A stretch of 64,000 bases of DNA. Source: Planctomycetota bacterium (GTDB taxonomy: Bacteria > Planctomycetota > Planctomycetia > Pirellulales > PALSA-1355). Position numbers and translations under genes: made by a program. Within the stretch, counting starts at the first letter, position 1, and the number at the start of each line of letters is the position of its first letter. The stretch is from NCBI GenBank assembly GCA_003389325.1, contig QQVE01000018.1:116182-180181 (forward strand). Direction: 5' to 3'. Below the pieces are notes generated by a model. That model made no database searches. It was given only the letters and a program-made list of their open reading frames with translations, and was not told the DNA's origin. Positions 54,497 to 63,247 of the stretch are shown here, piece by piece.

Positions 54497-54730
54497 TTAG
54501 TAAAGGGCGCCCGGCGGCGCTTGCCTGGCGAGTCGCGTTTCGACTTCGCGGTCGATCGCCCGCCACAGCCAATACTTCTTCCACGAACTGGCCGCTTCCA
54601 ATCGCTCGGCGTATTCGGCCACGACCTGAGCGCGGATCTCCGGCTCGGCCGCCGCGCGAGCCCGTTCGAAGCCGTCTTGGACGAAGCCGTTGCTGTTCGC
54701 TGCTTGCTTTCTCGATTCGCCGACTGCCAT
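54497..54730 (-). CDS. Small helical protein of unknown function (77 aa)
   Basis: The 77-residue protein is rich in Ala, Glu and Arg and mostly helical (VQDGFERARAAAEPEIRAQV, SSWKKYWLWRAIDREVETRL). It sits between the DinB-like gene and the oxidoreductase on the same strand with gaps of 16 and 67 nt, so the three may be co-transcribed. No family is recognised. Confidence 0.6.
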   Translation of the reverse strand: MAVGESRKQAANSNGFVQDGFERARAAAEPEIRAQVVAEYAERLEAASSWKKYWLWRAIDREVETRLARQAPPGALY

Positions 54731-54746
54731 GCGAGCGTTCTCCCAG

Positions 54747-55286
54747 TTACTTCGCTCCCTCGCGGGCCAGTGTAATCAACATGGGGTCGGGGAGCTCGGT
54801 CGCTCCGACCTGGCGCAGCATGTTGATGACCTGGGCCGTGGTGTAATGGGCGTGCGTGCAGACGTGCAGCAGAATATCGCTGCAGCGCGTACCGAACCGT
54901 CCACCTCGGCTACTGACTTTAAACACAGTTTGATCGAGGTCGGTCTCCGAGAGCGAGGCCAGGTACTTGGTCCAGCGCGCGTCGAGCTCGCCCCACTTCG
55001 CCCTAAGTTCATTTAACGAGCCGATGGCGCCTTCGCCTGCCTGGTTGCCGGGAAGCTTTCCTCGTACGTCGCCGGGCGTGAGGGGATCCTCGTCGCCCTC
55101 GAGGGCTCCCAGCCACACAAATTCAGCGGCGTACAGATGCAACAACGACTTCCAGATCGATCCCTGCCCGATCGGCAATTCCTTCCGCAGCGCTTCGGTG
55201 GAAAGCGGCTCGGCGGCGGCCAGCAGTTTGTGATTCACCCAAGCGCGGTGCGCTTGCAGCCGTTGCATCAAGTCGATGGCGTTCAT
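54747..55286 (-). CDS. DinB-like four-helix protein
   Basis: The 179-residue protein has the DinB/YfiT-like pattern: a first helix (LMQRLQAHRAWVNHKLLAAA), then SIWKSLLHLYAAEFVWLGAL with a metal-ligand His at about residue 50, and a later HVCTHAHYTTAQVINMLRQV with two His. Such proteins often act as metal-dependent thiol transferases, but most are uncharacterised. Confidence 0.82.
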   Translation of the reverse strand: MNAIDLMQRLQAHRAWVNHKLLAAAEPLSTEALRKELPIGQGSIWKSLLHLYAAEFVWLGALEGDEDPLTPGDVRGKLPGNQAGEGAIGSLNELRAKWGELDARWTKYLASLSETDLDQTVFKVSSRGGRFGTRCSDILLHVCTHAHYTTAQVINMLRQVGATELPDPMLITLAREGAK

Positions 55287-55459
55287 GGTTGGCTCCTCGA
55301 GTTCACGATGGTTGCCTGGTTGGTGTGGGGAGCCAGCACTCCTATACCCTTGCCGGACGACGGAAGCAAGCGCGGGGGGACTGCGGGCCGACCGTTGAGT
55401 GCTGCCCCCAAGCGTGGTAGGCTGAAGGCCCGCCCAAGAGAACTCTCCGGAGCGTCCCC

Positions 55460-56905
55460 ATGCCGGCTCAACCGCTGCCTGCGAATGCTGGAACTTCTCG
55501 GCGTGCGTTTCTCCACCAGGCGGGCGGCGGGCTGGGAGCGATTGCTCTGGCGTCGCTGTTGTCGCGCGAGGGTTTGCTGCGCGCCTCGACCGGCGGTGCC
55601 TCGGCGCGTCCGCTCGAGCCTCAACCGTCGCACTTCGCTCCGCGTGCCAAGCGCGTGATCTATCTGTTCATGCACGGCGGGCCGAGCCACGTCGACTTGT
55701 TCGACCCCAAGCCCGAATTGGCCAAGTACGCCGGTCAGCCGCTGCCCGAGAGCGTGGGCCCGGTGATGACGCGCCGCAAGGTGGCGCACAACCCGTTGTT
55801 GGGCCCGGTGAAGCCGTTCCGCCCGCGCGGCCAGTCGGGCCTGGAGATCAGCGACTTTCTGCCGCACATGAGCGAAGTGGCCGACGAGCTTTGCGTGCTG
55901 CGCTCCTGCCATGGCGACAGCGTGAACCATCCGCAGTCGGTCTATCAGATGAACACCGGCAGCATCCTGATGGGCCGGCCGAGCCTGGGCAGTTGGGTCA
56001 GCTACGGCCTGGGCACCGAGAACGACAGCCTCCCCTCGTTCGTTGTGCTGCCCGATCCCAGCGGCGCGGGCATCAAGGGCGGACCCAGTGCCTGGGGCAA
56101 CGGGTATCTGCCGGCGACCTATCAGGGCACGACGCTGCGCCCCGGAGAAACGCCCGTCGTCGATCTGCACCCCCAACCCCAAGTCAGCCGCGCGCAGCAG
56201 CAGGGCACGATCGACCTGCTGCGCGACTTGAATCGGCGCCACAGCCAGTTGCGCGGCGCCGACGGTGCGCTCGAAGCCCGCATTGAAGCCTACGAGTTGG
56301 CGTTTCGCATGCAGGCCGCGGCGCCGGCCGTGGTCGACTTTGCCGACGAGACGCCCGAGACGCTGGCCTTGTACGGCATCGACGAGAAACCCACCGAGGA
56401 GTTCGGGCGCCGCTGCCTGCTGGCCCGGCGGCTCATCGAGCGCGGCGTGCGCTTTGTGCAACTGTACTCGGGCGACACCAACGGCTGGGATGCCCACAAC
56501 GACGTCGTTCGCAATCACACCGAACACTGTGCCAAGACCGACAAGCCCGTGGCCGGCCTGCTGCGCGATCTGCGGCGACGCGGTTTGCTCGACGATACGC
56601 TGGTGATCTGGGGCGGTGAGTTCGGCCGAATGCCGATGAGCGAGAAGGGCAAGGGGCGCGACCACAACCCCTGGGGTTACACGGTCTGCCTGGCCGGAGC
56701 ACGCGTGCGCGGCGGCTTCGCCTACGGCGCGACCGATCCCTTCGGTCTGCGTGCGGCGGAAGAAAAAGTGCACGTGCACGACCTGCACGCCACGATCCTG
56801 CACTTGCTGGGACTCGATCACGAGGCGCTGACCTACTTCCACAACGGTCGCGACGAGCGACTCACCGAAGTCTCCGGCCGCGTCGTGAAGGAGATCCTGG
56901 CATGA
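55460..56905 (+). CDS. DUF1501 family exported protein (Tat signal)
   Basis: The 481-residue protein begins with a twin-arginine-type leader (TSRRAFLHQAGGGLGAIALA). The conserved body starts at RAKRVIYLFMHGGPSHVDLF and includes HGDSVNHPQSVYQMNTGS, GWDAHNDV and IWGGEFGRMPMSEKGKGRDH. The fold is related to alkaline phosphatase/sulfatase. It overlaps the next gene by four bases (ATGA). DUF1501 proteins are strongly associated with planctomycetes and pair with DUF1549/1553 proteins. The biochemical function is unknown. Confidence 0.93.
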   Translation: MPAQPLPANAGTSRRAFLHQAGGGLGAIALASLLSREGLLRASTGGASARPLEPQPSHFAPRAKRVIYLFMHGGPSHVDLFDPKPELAKYAGQPLPESVGPVMTRRKVAHNPLLGPVKPFRPRGQSGLEISDFLPHMSEVADELCVLRSCHGDSVNHPQSVYQMNTGSILMGRPSLGSWVSYGLGTENDSLPSFVVLPDPSGAGIKGGPSAWGNGYLPATYQGTTLRPGETPVVDLHPQPQVSRAQQQGTIDLLRDLNRRHSQLRGADGALEARIEAYELAFRMQAAAPAVVDFADETPETLALYGIDEKPTEEFGRRCLLARRLIERGVRFVQLYSGDTNGWDAHNDVVRNHTEHCAKTDKPVAGLLRDLRRRGLLDDTLVIWGGEFGRMPMSEKGKGRDHNPWGYTVCLAGARVRGGFAYGATDPFGLRAAEEKVHVHDLHATILHLLGLDHEALTYFHNGRDERLTEVSGRVVKEILA

Positions 56906-59130
56906 GGCGCTTCGCCCGCAACTCGCGTGGCCGCATCACGGCGCTAGCGCTCGCGATCGGCCTGGCGCTGTTGCCGGCCAGGCTGCCGCGGGCCGCGGAG
57001 TCGTCCACCCGGCTGGAAGAAGTGCCGATCGAAGCATCCGAGCGCGATCATTGGGCCTATCGCCCGCTGGCCGACGCCGAGCCGCCCGTCGTCGAGGACG
57101 CGGCGTGGAGCCATCACCCGATCGACGCCTTTGTCAAAGCCCGGCTCGAAGCCAACCAGATCGAGCCGCTGCCGACCGTGGGCAAGGCCACGCTGCTGCG
57201 CCGCGTGTGCTTCGACCTTACGGGCCTGCCGCCGACGCCGGACGAGATCGAAGCGTTTCTCGCCGACGACGCACCGGACGCCTATGCCCGGCTGGTGGAT
57301 CGGCTCCTGGCATCGCCGGCCTATGGCGAGCGCTACGCCCAGCACTGGCTCGACTTGGCACGCTTCGCCGAAACCGACGGCTTCGAGCACGACTTGCTGC
57401 GGCCTAACGCCTGGCGCTACCGCGATTGGGTCATCGACGCCTTGAACCGCGACATGCCCTACGACGCGTTCGTGCGCCAGCAACTGGCCGGCGACCAGCT
57501 TCATCCCGGCGATCCCGACGCGGCCATCGCCACCGGGTTCCTGCTCTGCGGGCCGGACATGCCCGATATCAACCTGCAGCAAGAGCGGCGGCACGTCGTG
57601 CTCAACGAAATGGCCGCCACCGTGGGCAGCGTGTTTCTGGCGATGCAATTCGGCTGCGCTCAATGCCACGATCACAAGTACGATCCCATCCGCATCCAGG
57701 ACTTCTACCGCCTGCGGGCGTTCTTCGAGTCGTCCGACATTTTCCGCGATCACCCCATCCCGTCGTCCGACGACCTGGCCCGATTGCAGGAGGCCGAAGC
57801 CGCCCACGAAGCCAAGTACGGCGAGGCCGAGGCGCGCCGGAAAAAGCTCGAGTCGATCGCCAAGGATCGCTTTTCAGAGAAACACCCCGGTGCCCGTTAC
57901 TCCTTGAAGAAGGCTCTGGCCGAACTCTCCGACGACCAGCGCCGCGAGCACCAGCAGCTTGTGAAGTTGCTCGACGAGGCCCCGGAACTCCCGAAGCCGC
58001 CACGCGGGCGCGTGATGCGGGCCGGTCAGCAACGCGAGGCGCGGGTTTACTTGCGGGGCGACTTCCGCTCGCCGGGGCCGATCGTCTCAAGCTCGTATCC
58101 GCGCGTCCTCGATCCCGACGATTCGATGACCGACGCCGATCGCCAGCAGCCGCGCGTCGCGCTGGCCGAGTGGCTTTCGTCGGGCGAGAACCCGCTGGTG
58201 GCCCGAGTGATCGTCAACCGCGTCTGGCAATGGCACTTCGGCGTGGGACTGGTGCCCACTTCGAGCGATTTCGGCACGATGGGCCGCGAGACCATGCATC
58301 CGCAGTTGCTCGACTGGCTGGCCCAGCGATTCGTCGCCGACGGCTGGAGCCTGAAGAAACTGCACCGTCTGATCGTCACCTCGCGCACCTACCGATTGGC
58401 CGCGGTGCCGTACGATGCGGCCTGGTCCGACGGTGAACGGGAGCATGCCCGGGCCGTGTGGGAGCGCTCGGGGCAGAGCGATCCCGAGGCGGCGCTGCTA
58501 TGGCGTCGCGGCCGGCAGCGGCTCGAAGGCGAAGCGATTCGCGACGCGATGCTCACCGCCTGCGAGAAGCTTTCGGACCGCACGCAGGGGCCCGGCATCC
58601 GTCCGCCGCTGGCGCCCGAGGTGACCAAGACGCTATTAAAGAACCAATGGAACGTCAGCGGCGATGAAGAAGATCATCGCCGGCGGAGCATCTATTTGTT
58701 CGTACGCCGCAACCTGCGCTACCCGATGTTCGACGTGTTCGACCGGCCGGACACGAACGCCAGTTGCCCGATGCGGCACGAGTCGACGACCGCGACGCAG
58801 TCTCTGACGCAGTTCAACTCCGAGTTCAGCCTGCGATGTGCCCGCTGGCTGGCCGGCATCGTCGGCGACGAGCCCGAGCCGGCCGACGCGGTCGCCCGGG
58901 CCTATCTGCGCGTCTTCAATCGGCCCGCCAGCGATGAAGAGATCGCCGCCGGCGTGAAGTTCATCGGCGAACAGGCGGACAGGCTGCGCGCTGAATCCCG
59001 CGATGCCGATACCCTGGCGCTGCCGTTGCCAGGCGAGCAGAGTCATGCCGACGAGCCCCACGCCGCGGCCGCACTCGTCGACTTCTGCCTGGCGCTGTTC
59101 AACGCCAGCGAGTTCTTGTACGTCGAGTAG
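56902..59130 (+). CDS. DUF1549/DUF1553 exported protein
   Basis: The 742-residue protein starts at the ATGA overlap with the DUF1501 gene and carries a signal peptide (ITALALAIGLALLPARLPRA). DUF1549 covers about 70-285 (HHPIDAFVKARLEANQIEPL, LRRVCFDLTGLPPTPDEIEA, QHWLDLARFAETDGFEHD), including CAQCHDHKYDP, a CxxCH sequence that could bind haem c. DUF1553 covers about 415-680 (SGENPLVARVIVNRVWQWHF, RQRLEGEAIRDAML). No separate cytochrome or concanavalin insert is seen. In this locus the DUF1501 gene comes first. Confidence 0.93.
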   Translation: MRRFARNSRGRITALALAIGLALLPARLPRAAESSTRLEEVPIEASERDHWAYRPLADAEPPVVEDAAWSHHPIDAFVKARLEANQIEPLPTVGKATLLRRVCFDLTGLPPTPDEIEAFLADDAPDAYARLVDRLLASPAYGERYAQHWLDLARFAETDGFEHDLLRPNAWRYRDWVIDALNRDMPYDAFVRQQLAGDQLHPGDPDAAIATGFLLCGPDMPDINLQQERRHVVLNEMAATVGSVFLAMQFGCAQCHDHKYDPIRIQDFYRLRAFFESSDIFRDHPIPSSDDLARLQEAEAAHEAKYGEAEARRKKLESIAKDRFSEKHPGARYSLKKALAELSDDQRREHQQLVKLLDEAPELPKPPRGRVMRAGQQREARVYLRGDFRSPGPIVSSSYPRVLDPDDSMTDADRQQPRVALAEWLSSGENPLVARVIVNRVWQWHFGVGLVPTSSDFGTMGRETMHPQLLDWLAQRFVADGWSLKKLHRLIVTSRTYRLAAVPYDAAWSDGEREHARAVWERSGQSDPEAALLWRRGRQRLEGEAIRDAMLTACEKLSDRTQGPGIRPPLAPEVTKTLLKNQWNVSGDEEDHRRRSIYLFVRRNLRYPMFDVFDRPDTNASCPMRHESTTATQSLTQFNSEFSLRCARWLAGIVGDEPEPADAVARAYLRVFNRPASDEEIAAGVKFIGEQADRLRAESRDADTLALPLPGEQSHADEPHAAAALVDFCLALFNASEFLYVE

Positions 59131-59151
59131 GTCATGCACCCCGTGCATGAC
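59131..59151. terminator. Perfect 9-bp hairpin between convergent genes
   Basis: GTCATGCAC (59131-59139) and GTGCATGAC (59143-59151) form a tight stem with a 3-nt loop directly after the DUF1549/1553 stop and 6 nt before the stop of the convergent lipoprotein gene. It could act for both directions, although neither side has a strong T-run. Confidence 0.5.
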
Positions 59152-59157
59152 AATCGC

Positions 59158-59373
59158 CTACTTCTTCCACTCCTCGGGCCAGCGCAGCACCGTGCGATCG
59201 CCGTCCACCTGCGGATACGAGTACTCGTTGGCGGCGTTGATCTTGTTCATCGTCGCCCGATCGGAATTCACGCCGCCCAGCGTCGAGCGAAAGATATCCT
59301 GGATCGTGCAGCCCGAGCTCGAGAGCGCAGAGGCCAGCGCAGCGAGCAGCAGCGTGCGGTGGAAGCGTGGCAT
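59158..59373 (-). CDS. Small lipoprotein of unknown function (71 aa)
   Basis: The 71-residue product starts MPRFHRTLLLAALASALSSS and continues GCT, with SSGC acting as a lipobox (Cys22), so the mature protein is about 50 residues. It contains NKINAANEYSYPQVDGDRTV and ends WPEEWKK. Function is unknown. Confidence 0.68.
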   Translation of the reverse strand: MPRFHRTLLLAALASALSSSGCTIQDIFRSTLGGVNSDRATMNKINAANEYSYPQVDGDRTVLRWPEEWKK

Positions 59374-59460
59374 GGGCGATTCCTCGGGAGCTATCGATAC
59401 TTATCGGCACCCAGGGCGGCGGGCAATGCTAGCACTGCATCGCACGAGATCGTCGAAGCC

Positions 59461-59886
59461 TTATGCGGCGGCCTCGGGCTCGGCGAGCGGGGCAGGGCGG
59501 AGGCGCCGCCAGCTCCAGAAGCCAAATGCCGTGCCTGCCAACTCGATCGGCACCAGCAGGATCGCCGTCGCGATGAAAAACGCGTGCCCGTGGCCCTCGG
59601 GTAAATGCCGGACGTTGTCGGGCGAGACGGCGATGAAGTGGAAGTAGACGCCAAACAGCATGCCGGCCAGCATCGAAACGCCCAGCAGTATCGCGCCGGC
59701 CCGCGCCAGCGGCGTCCAATACAGCACGGCCGCCACGATCGGCGCTGCCACGATCACAAGATACACGTACACCCACTGCCACGTGGCCAATCCCACGCCG
59801 ACTTCTTCGTGGGCCATGCCGTGCAACTGGGCCACGACTTGCCGCACGATGACGATCGCAGTGGCTACCGCGGCAAGGCGTTTCAT
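59461..59886 (-). CDS. Four-helix membrane protein of unknown function (141 aa)
   Basis: The ATG at 59886 overlaps the stop of rhaB by four bases (ATGA), so it is probably translated with it. Four hydrophobic segments are visible (ATAIVIVRQVVAQL, WVYVYLVIVAAPIVAAVLYW, AILLGVSMLAGMLFGVYFHF, FFIATAILLVPIELAGTAFG). His residues occur in the loops (LHGMAHEE, PEGHGHAFF). No family is recognised. Confidence 0.65.
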   Translation of the reverse strand: MKRLAAVATAIVIVRQVVAQLHGMAHEEVGVGLATWQWVYVYLVIVAAPIVAAVLYWTPLARAGAILLGVSMLAGMLFGVYFHFIAVSPDNVRHLPEGHGHAFFIATAILLVPIELAGTAFGFWSWRRLRPAPLAEPEAAA

Positions 59887-61376
59887 GAGGGCACCAGGCG
59901 CAGGAATCGCTCGAATGCCTCGTCCCAGGCAGACGTTTCGCGGGGCTCGTAACGCTCCGGCGGAAAGCTCCTGGACACGAGTTCGCGAGCCTCGGCGATC
60001 GAGCCGACGTCGCCACCAGCAATGGCCTGCACCAGCACGTTGCCGATCGCCGTGGCCTCGGCGGGCCCGGCCAGCACTTCGCGCCCGCAAGCGTCCGCCG
60101 TGGCCTGGCACAGTTGCCGGTTCTGCGTACCGCCGCCGACGATGTGAATCGTTTCGATCCGCGACCCGGTGAGCTCTTCCAGCCAGTTGAAGACCAGCCG
60201 GCAGCGCATGGCGACGCTCTCCAAAGCGCAGCGAATGATCGCCCCCTCGTCGCCGGGCACCGTCTGGCCGCTCGAGCGGCAGTATGCGCGAATGGCCTCG
60301 GGCATGTCGGGCGGCGCCAGGAACGAGGCGTCGTCGGGGTCGACCAGCGACACCAACGGTTTGGCGGCCGCCGACAGGCGATTCAGATCGTCCCAGCTAT
60401 AGTCGCGGCCCGCCTGCTTCCAGGCCGCGCGGCACTGCTGCACCAGCCACAGCCCGGCGATGTTCTTGAGCAGCCGCGTCGAGTTGCCGACGCCGCCCTC
60501 GTTGGTAAAGTTCAGCTCCAGGCACTTGGCGTTGATCACGGGTCGCGGCACTTCGACGCCCATCAGTGACCACGTACCCGAGCTGATATAGCACCAGTCG
60601 GGACGTTCGGCCACGGGGCGCGAAGTAGGTACCGCCATCACGGCGCTGGCCGTGTCGTGCGTGCCGGGCAGCACGACCTTGGCGTCGGCCAGACCCGTGG
60701 CCTCGACGACGCTGGTGCGCAGGGCCCCCAGCGGCGTCCCCGGGGGAGACGTGGGGCCGACGATGTGCGGCGGAATGCCGAACCGGCCCAGCAGCTCGCT
60801 CGCCCACGATCCGGTACTGGGATTGAAGCACTGCGTCGTGGTGGCGTTGGTACGTTCGTTCACCTTCTCGCCGGTCAGCAGCCAGTGGAACAGGTCCGGC
60901 ATCATCAGCAATCGCTCGGCCGCGTCCAGCAGGGGGGAGTCGGCCAGCCGCATGGCCCACAGTTGATATAGGGTGTTGAACTGCATGAACTGCAGTCCCG
61001 TCTCGGCAAAGATCTCTTCGCGCGGCACGACCTGGAAGGCCCGCTCGAGCAGGCCGTCGGTGCGGGCGTCGCGATAAGCGACCGGATTGCCGAGCAGCTC
61101 GTCGCCGCGGCCGAGCAGCCCGAAATCGACGCCCCAGGTGTCGATGCCGACGCTGGCCACGGTGCCCAGGTCGGCACTTGCGGCCGCTCGCAGCCCCTGC
61201 ACCACGGCCGACCATTGCCCCAGCAGATCCCAATAGAGGTGCCCGGCGGCGGCCACGGGGCCGTTTTCGAAGCGGTAGACCTCCTGCAGATCCAGCCGGC
61301 TGCCGTCGAACAGGCCCGCCACGTGCCGGCCGCTGGAAGCCCCGATGTCGATTGCCAGATACGCGCGCCGGGCCAT
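59883..61376 (-). CDS. rhaB: Rhamnulokinase
   Basis: The start at 61376 (MARRAYLAIDIGASSGRHVA) gives 497 residues, the length of RhaB. FGGY-kinase features are the N-terminal phosphate loop DIGASSGR, GIDTWGVDFGLL, QFMQFNTLYQLWAM, GTHDTASAV with the catalytic Asp, and the C-terminal HIVGGGTQNRQLCQATADA. RhaB phosphorylates L-rhamnulose in rhamnose breakdown. Other rha genes are not in the window. Confidence 0.92.
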   Translation of the reverse strand: MARRAYLAIDIGASSGRHVAGLFDGSRLDLQEVYRFENGPVAAAGHLYWDLLGQWSAVVQGLRAAASADLGTVASVGIDTWGVDFGLLGRGDELLGNPVAYRDARTDGLLERAFQVVPREEIFAETGLQFMQFNTLYQLWAMRLADSPLLDAAERLLMMPDLFHWLLTGEKVNERTNATTTQCFNPSTGSWASELLGRFGIPPHIVGPTSPPGTPLGALRTSVVEATGLADAKVVLPGTHDTASAVMAVPTSRPVAERPDWCYISSGTWSLMGVEVPRPVINAKCLELNFTNEGGVGNSTRLLKNIAGLWLVQQCRAAWKQAGRDYSWDDLNRLSAAAKPLVSLVDPDDASFLAPPDMPEAIRAYCRSSGQTVPGDEGAIIRCALESVAMRCRLVFNWLEELTGSRIETIHIVGGGTQNRQLCQATADACGREVLAGPAEATAIGNVLVQAIAGGDVGSIAEARELVSRSFPPERYEPRETSAWDEAFERFLRLVPS

Positions 61377-61616
61377 GAAAACCGCCTTGAAATTGCCGTC
61401 AAACGGACTGGGCCGCTGCCTCCCGACAGTCCCGCTCGCCCGCTGAAAACGCCGAAACGCCGCCAGAATGACGCGCCAGCCCGGCGGCGTCAAGCGCCTA
61501 AGATGGCAACGACTTGCGTCAATTCGCCCCACTTCCCTGGGCCCGTGCCGCGACAATCGCTACAGGCTGAAGAAATGCACCGGGGTCGGCCGATAATCAT
61601 TACCAGCGCGATATAG

Positions 61617-61645
61617 TTGACTTAGATTAGTAACATAGGTATCAT
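61617..61645 (+). promoter_or_regulatory. Sigma-70-type promoter upstream of the sulfate reductase gene
   Basis: TTGACT (61617-61622), a 17-nt spacer and TATCAT (61640-61645) sit in an AT-rich island within GC-rich DNA. Transcription would start at about 61652, so the ATG at 61658 would be almost leaderless and the in-frame ATG at 61697 becomes more likely. The AT-rich spacer (TAGATTAGTAACATAGG) could also hold an Rrf2 operator. Confidence 0.6.
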
Positions 61646-61696
61646 TCCGCACGAAACATGCCTGTTGCAACGCCTTTCCGCGTGAAAAAGACGACC

Positions 61697-62512
61697 ATGA
61701 CCGCCTCCACGAGCTCACCCAGCGAAGTCCGCGAAGCCCCCGCCCAGGTGCAACCGCCGGTTGCCGCCGCCCAGGGACCAAAAGCGCCCCAGCCGGCTGC
61801 GCCCCAGCCGCCTACCCCCGAGTTTCTGGCCGAGCTGGCCGAGCATAGCCAGAAGTTGGAAACGGCCTCGCCGCGCGACATCATCGCCTGGGCCGTCGAG
61901 AACTACGCTCCCAAGCTGACCATGGCCACGGCTTTTGGTCCCGAGGGCTGCGTCATCCTGCACTACTTGGCCGAGATCGACCCGAGCACCTACGTGTTCA
62001 ATCTCGACACGGGCTACCAATTCAAAGAGACCCTCGAGCTGCGCGATCGGATCGCCGAGCGGTACGGCATCACGGTCGACTTCAAGCGGCCCGAGACGAC
62101 CGTCGAGCAGTACGAGGCGTTACATGGCGGTCCGCTGTACAAAACGAATTCGGACCAGTGCTGCTTCGATCGCAAGGTAAAGATCCTGCGCGAGGCGGTC
62201 GTCGGTTGGAATGCCTGGATGAGCGGCATCCGCCGCGACCAGGGCACCGGCGAACGGGCCGGCATCCCGATCGTCGGGTGGGACAAGAAGTTCTCGCTGG
62301 TGAAGATCAGCCCCTTGGCCAACTGGACCAAGAAGGACGTTTGGAAGCTGATCACCGACGAAAACATCCCCTACAATCCTTTGCACGACCAGGGCTACAC
62401 GAGCATCGGCTGCTTCCCGTGCACCCGCGCCGTGATGTTCGGCGAGGACGAGCGGGCCGGCCGCTGGAGTGGCTCGGCCAAGAAGGAGTGCGGCCTGCAT
62501 ACGCTGGACTAG
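61697..62512 (+). CDS. cysH: Assimilatory adenylyl-sulfate (APS) reductase, Fe-S type
   Basis: From 61697 (MTASTSSPSEVREAPAQVQP) the protein has 271 residues; a start at 61658 would add 13. A Pro/Ala-rich leader precedes the conserved domain. TMATAFGPEGCVILHYL is the P-loop-like segment. The Cys pairs CCFDRKV and CFPCTR, which bind a 4Fe-4S cluster, mark the APS-reducing type. The catalytic KECGLH is at the C-terminus. It reduces activated sulfate to sulfite with thioredoxin. The Rrf2 regulator gene follows 67 nt downstream. Confidence 0.93.
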   Translation: MTASTSSPSEVREAPAQVQPPVAAAQGPKAPQPAAPQPPTPEFLAELAEHSQKLETASPRDIIAWAVENYAPKLTMATAFGPEGCVILHYLAEIDPSTYVFNLDTGYQFKETLELRDRIAERYGITVDFKRPETTVEQYEALHGGPLYKTNSDQCCFDRKVKILREAVVGWNAWMSGIRRDQGTGERAGIPIVGWDKKFSLVKISPLANWTKKDVWKLITDENIPYNPLHDQGYTSIGCFPCTRAVMFGEDERAGRWSGSAKKECGLHTLD

Positions 62513-62579
62513 CGGTCACCCCCATCCGACGCGCAAGCGAGACTCGACTTGCGCTTGTGCCTTCGACCTGGACTTCGGC

Positions 62580-63011
62580 ATGAAGGTATCGGCCAAGACG
62601 GAGTATGCTGCCCTGGCGATGCTGGAGCTGGCCAGCCAGTTTCCCAGCGGCGAACCGGTGCGAATTCGTTCGATCGCCGACGAGCACGGCATCCCGGCTC
62701 GGTTTCTCGTGCAGATTCTCCTGCAACTCAAGGGCGCCGGCTTCGTCACCAGCACCCGCGGCGCCAGCGGCGGCTATCGACTGGCCAAGCCCCCGGAGGA
62801 CATCACCCTGGGCGAAGTGATGGGCGTGATCGAAGGCCAGGACAACGAAATCGCCGCCGGCCTCGACGACAAAGGCTCGCCCACTGCCCGCGTGCTATTC
62901 GACGCCTGGCGTACCGTCGCCAAAGTCGAGCGCGACGCCCTGCACTCCATCACCTTCGCCGACCTCGTCTCCCGCATCGAGAACGAGTCGGAGAACATGT
63001 TCTACATCTGA
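62580..63011 (+). CDS. Rrf2 family transcriptional regulator (cysteine-free)
   Basis: The 143-residue protein opens MKVSAKTEYAALAMLELASQ, the winged-helix start of Rrf2 proteins, with recognition-helix region IRSIADEHGIPARFLVQILL and the wing TSTRGASGGYRLAKP. Unlike IscR, NsrR and RirA it has no cysteine at all, so it cannot bind an Fe-S cluster and resembles CymR-type sulfur regulators. Its place directly after the APS reductase gene suggests it controls sulfate assimilation. Confidence 0.9.
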   Translation: MKVSAKTEYAALAMLELASQFPSGEPVRIRSIADEHGIPARFLVQILLQLKGAGFVTSTRGASGGYRLAKPPEDITLGEVMGVIEGQDNEIAAGLDDKGSPTARVLFDAWRTVAKVERDALHSITFADLVSRIENESENMFYI

Positions 63012-63015
63012 GCGA

Positions 63016-63073
63016 AGGGGACGGGAGTCATTGTCGAGCGCAGGCAATACGAACCATGACTCCCGTCCCCTTG
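63016..63073. repeat. Second palindromic repeat type (17-bp inverted repeat)
   Basis: AAGGGGACGGGAGTCAT (63016-63032) and ATGACTCCCGTCCCCTT (63057-63073) are exact inverted copies with a 24-nt loop. A partial copy (CCCCGTCCCCTTT) follows at 63079-63091. It begins 4 nt after the Rrf2 stop, so it may also end that transcript, but the motif looks like a dispersed REP-type element. Confidence 0.75.
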
Positions 63074-63136
63074 ATTTCCCCGTCCCCTTTCATTTCCCTT
63101 GGATTCTCCAAGGATGCCGCGAACACTTGCGGTACG

Positions 63137-63247
63137 ATGGGGGGAAACTGCTTCTCACAGATGGCGACGGCCATGGAAGCTGCGGGCGTTGGGGAATCTG
63201 CCCAGACAATAATTAAGGGTATTCATCTTTACGACATGGACCAATGA
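63137..63247 (+). CDS. Short frame (36 aa), possible gene remnant
   Basis: The frame encodes MGGNCFSQMATAMEAAGVGE to a Met-Asp-Gln end, and its stop overlaps the start of the next gene (ATGA). The same frame stays open upstream. It resembles the tail of a larger protein cut by the repeat to the left. A chance frame is possible. Confidence 0.35.
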   Translation: MGGNCFSQMATAMEAAGVGESAQTIIKGIHLYDMDQ

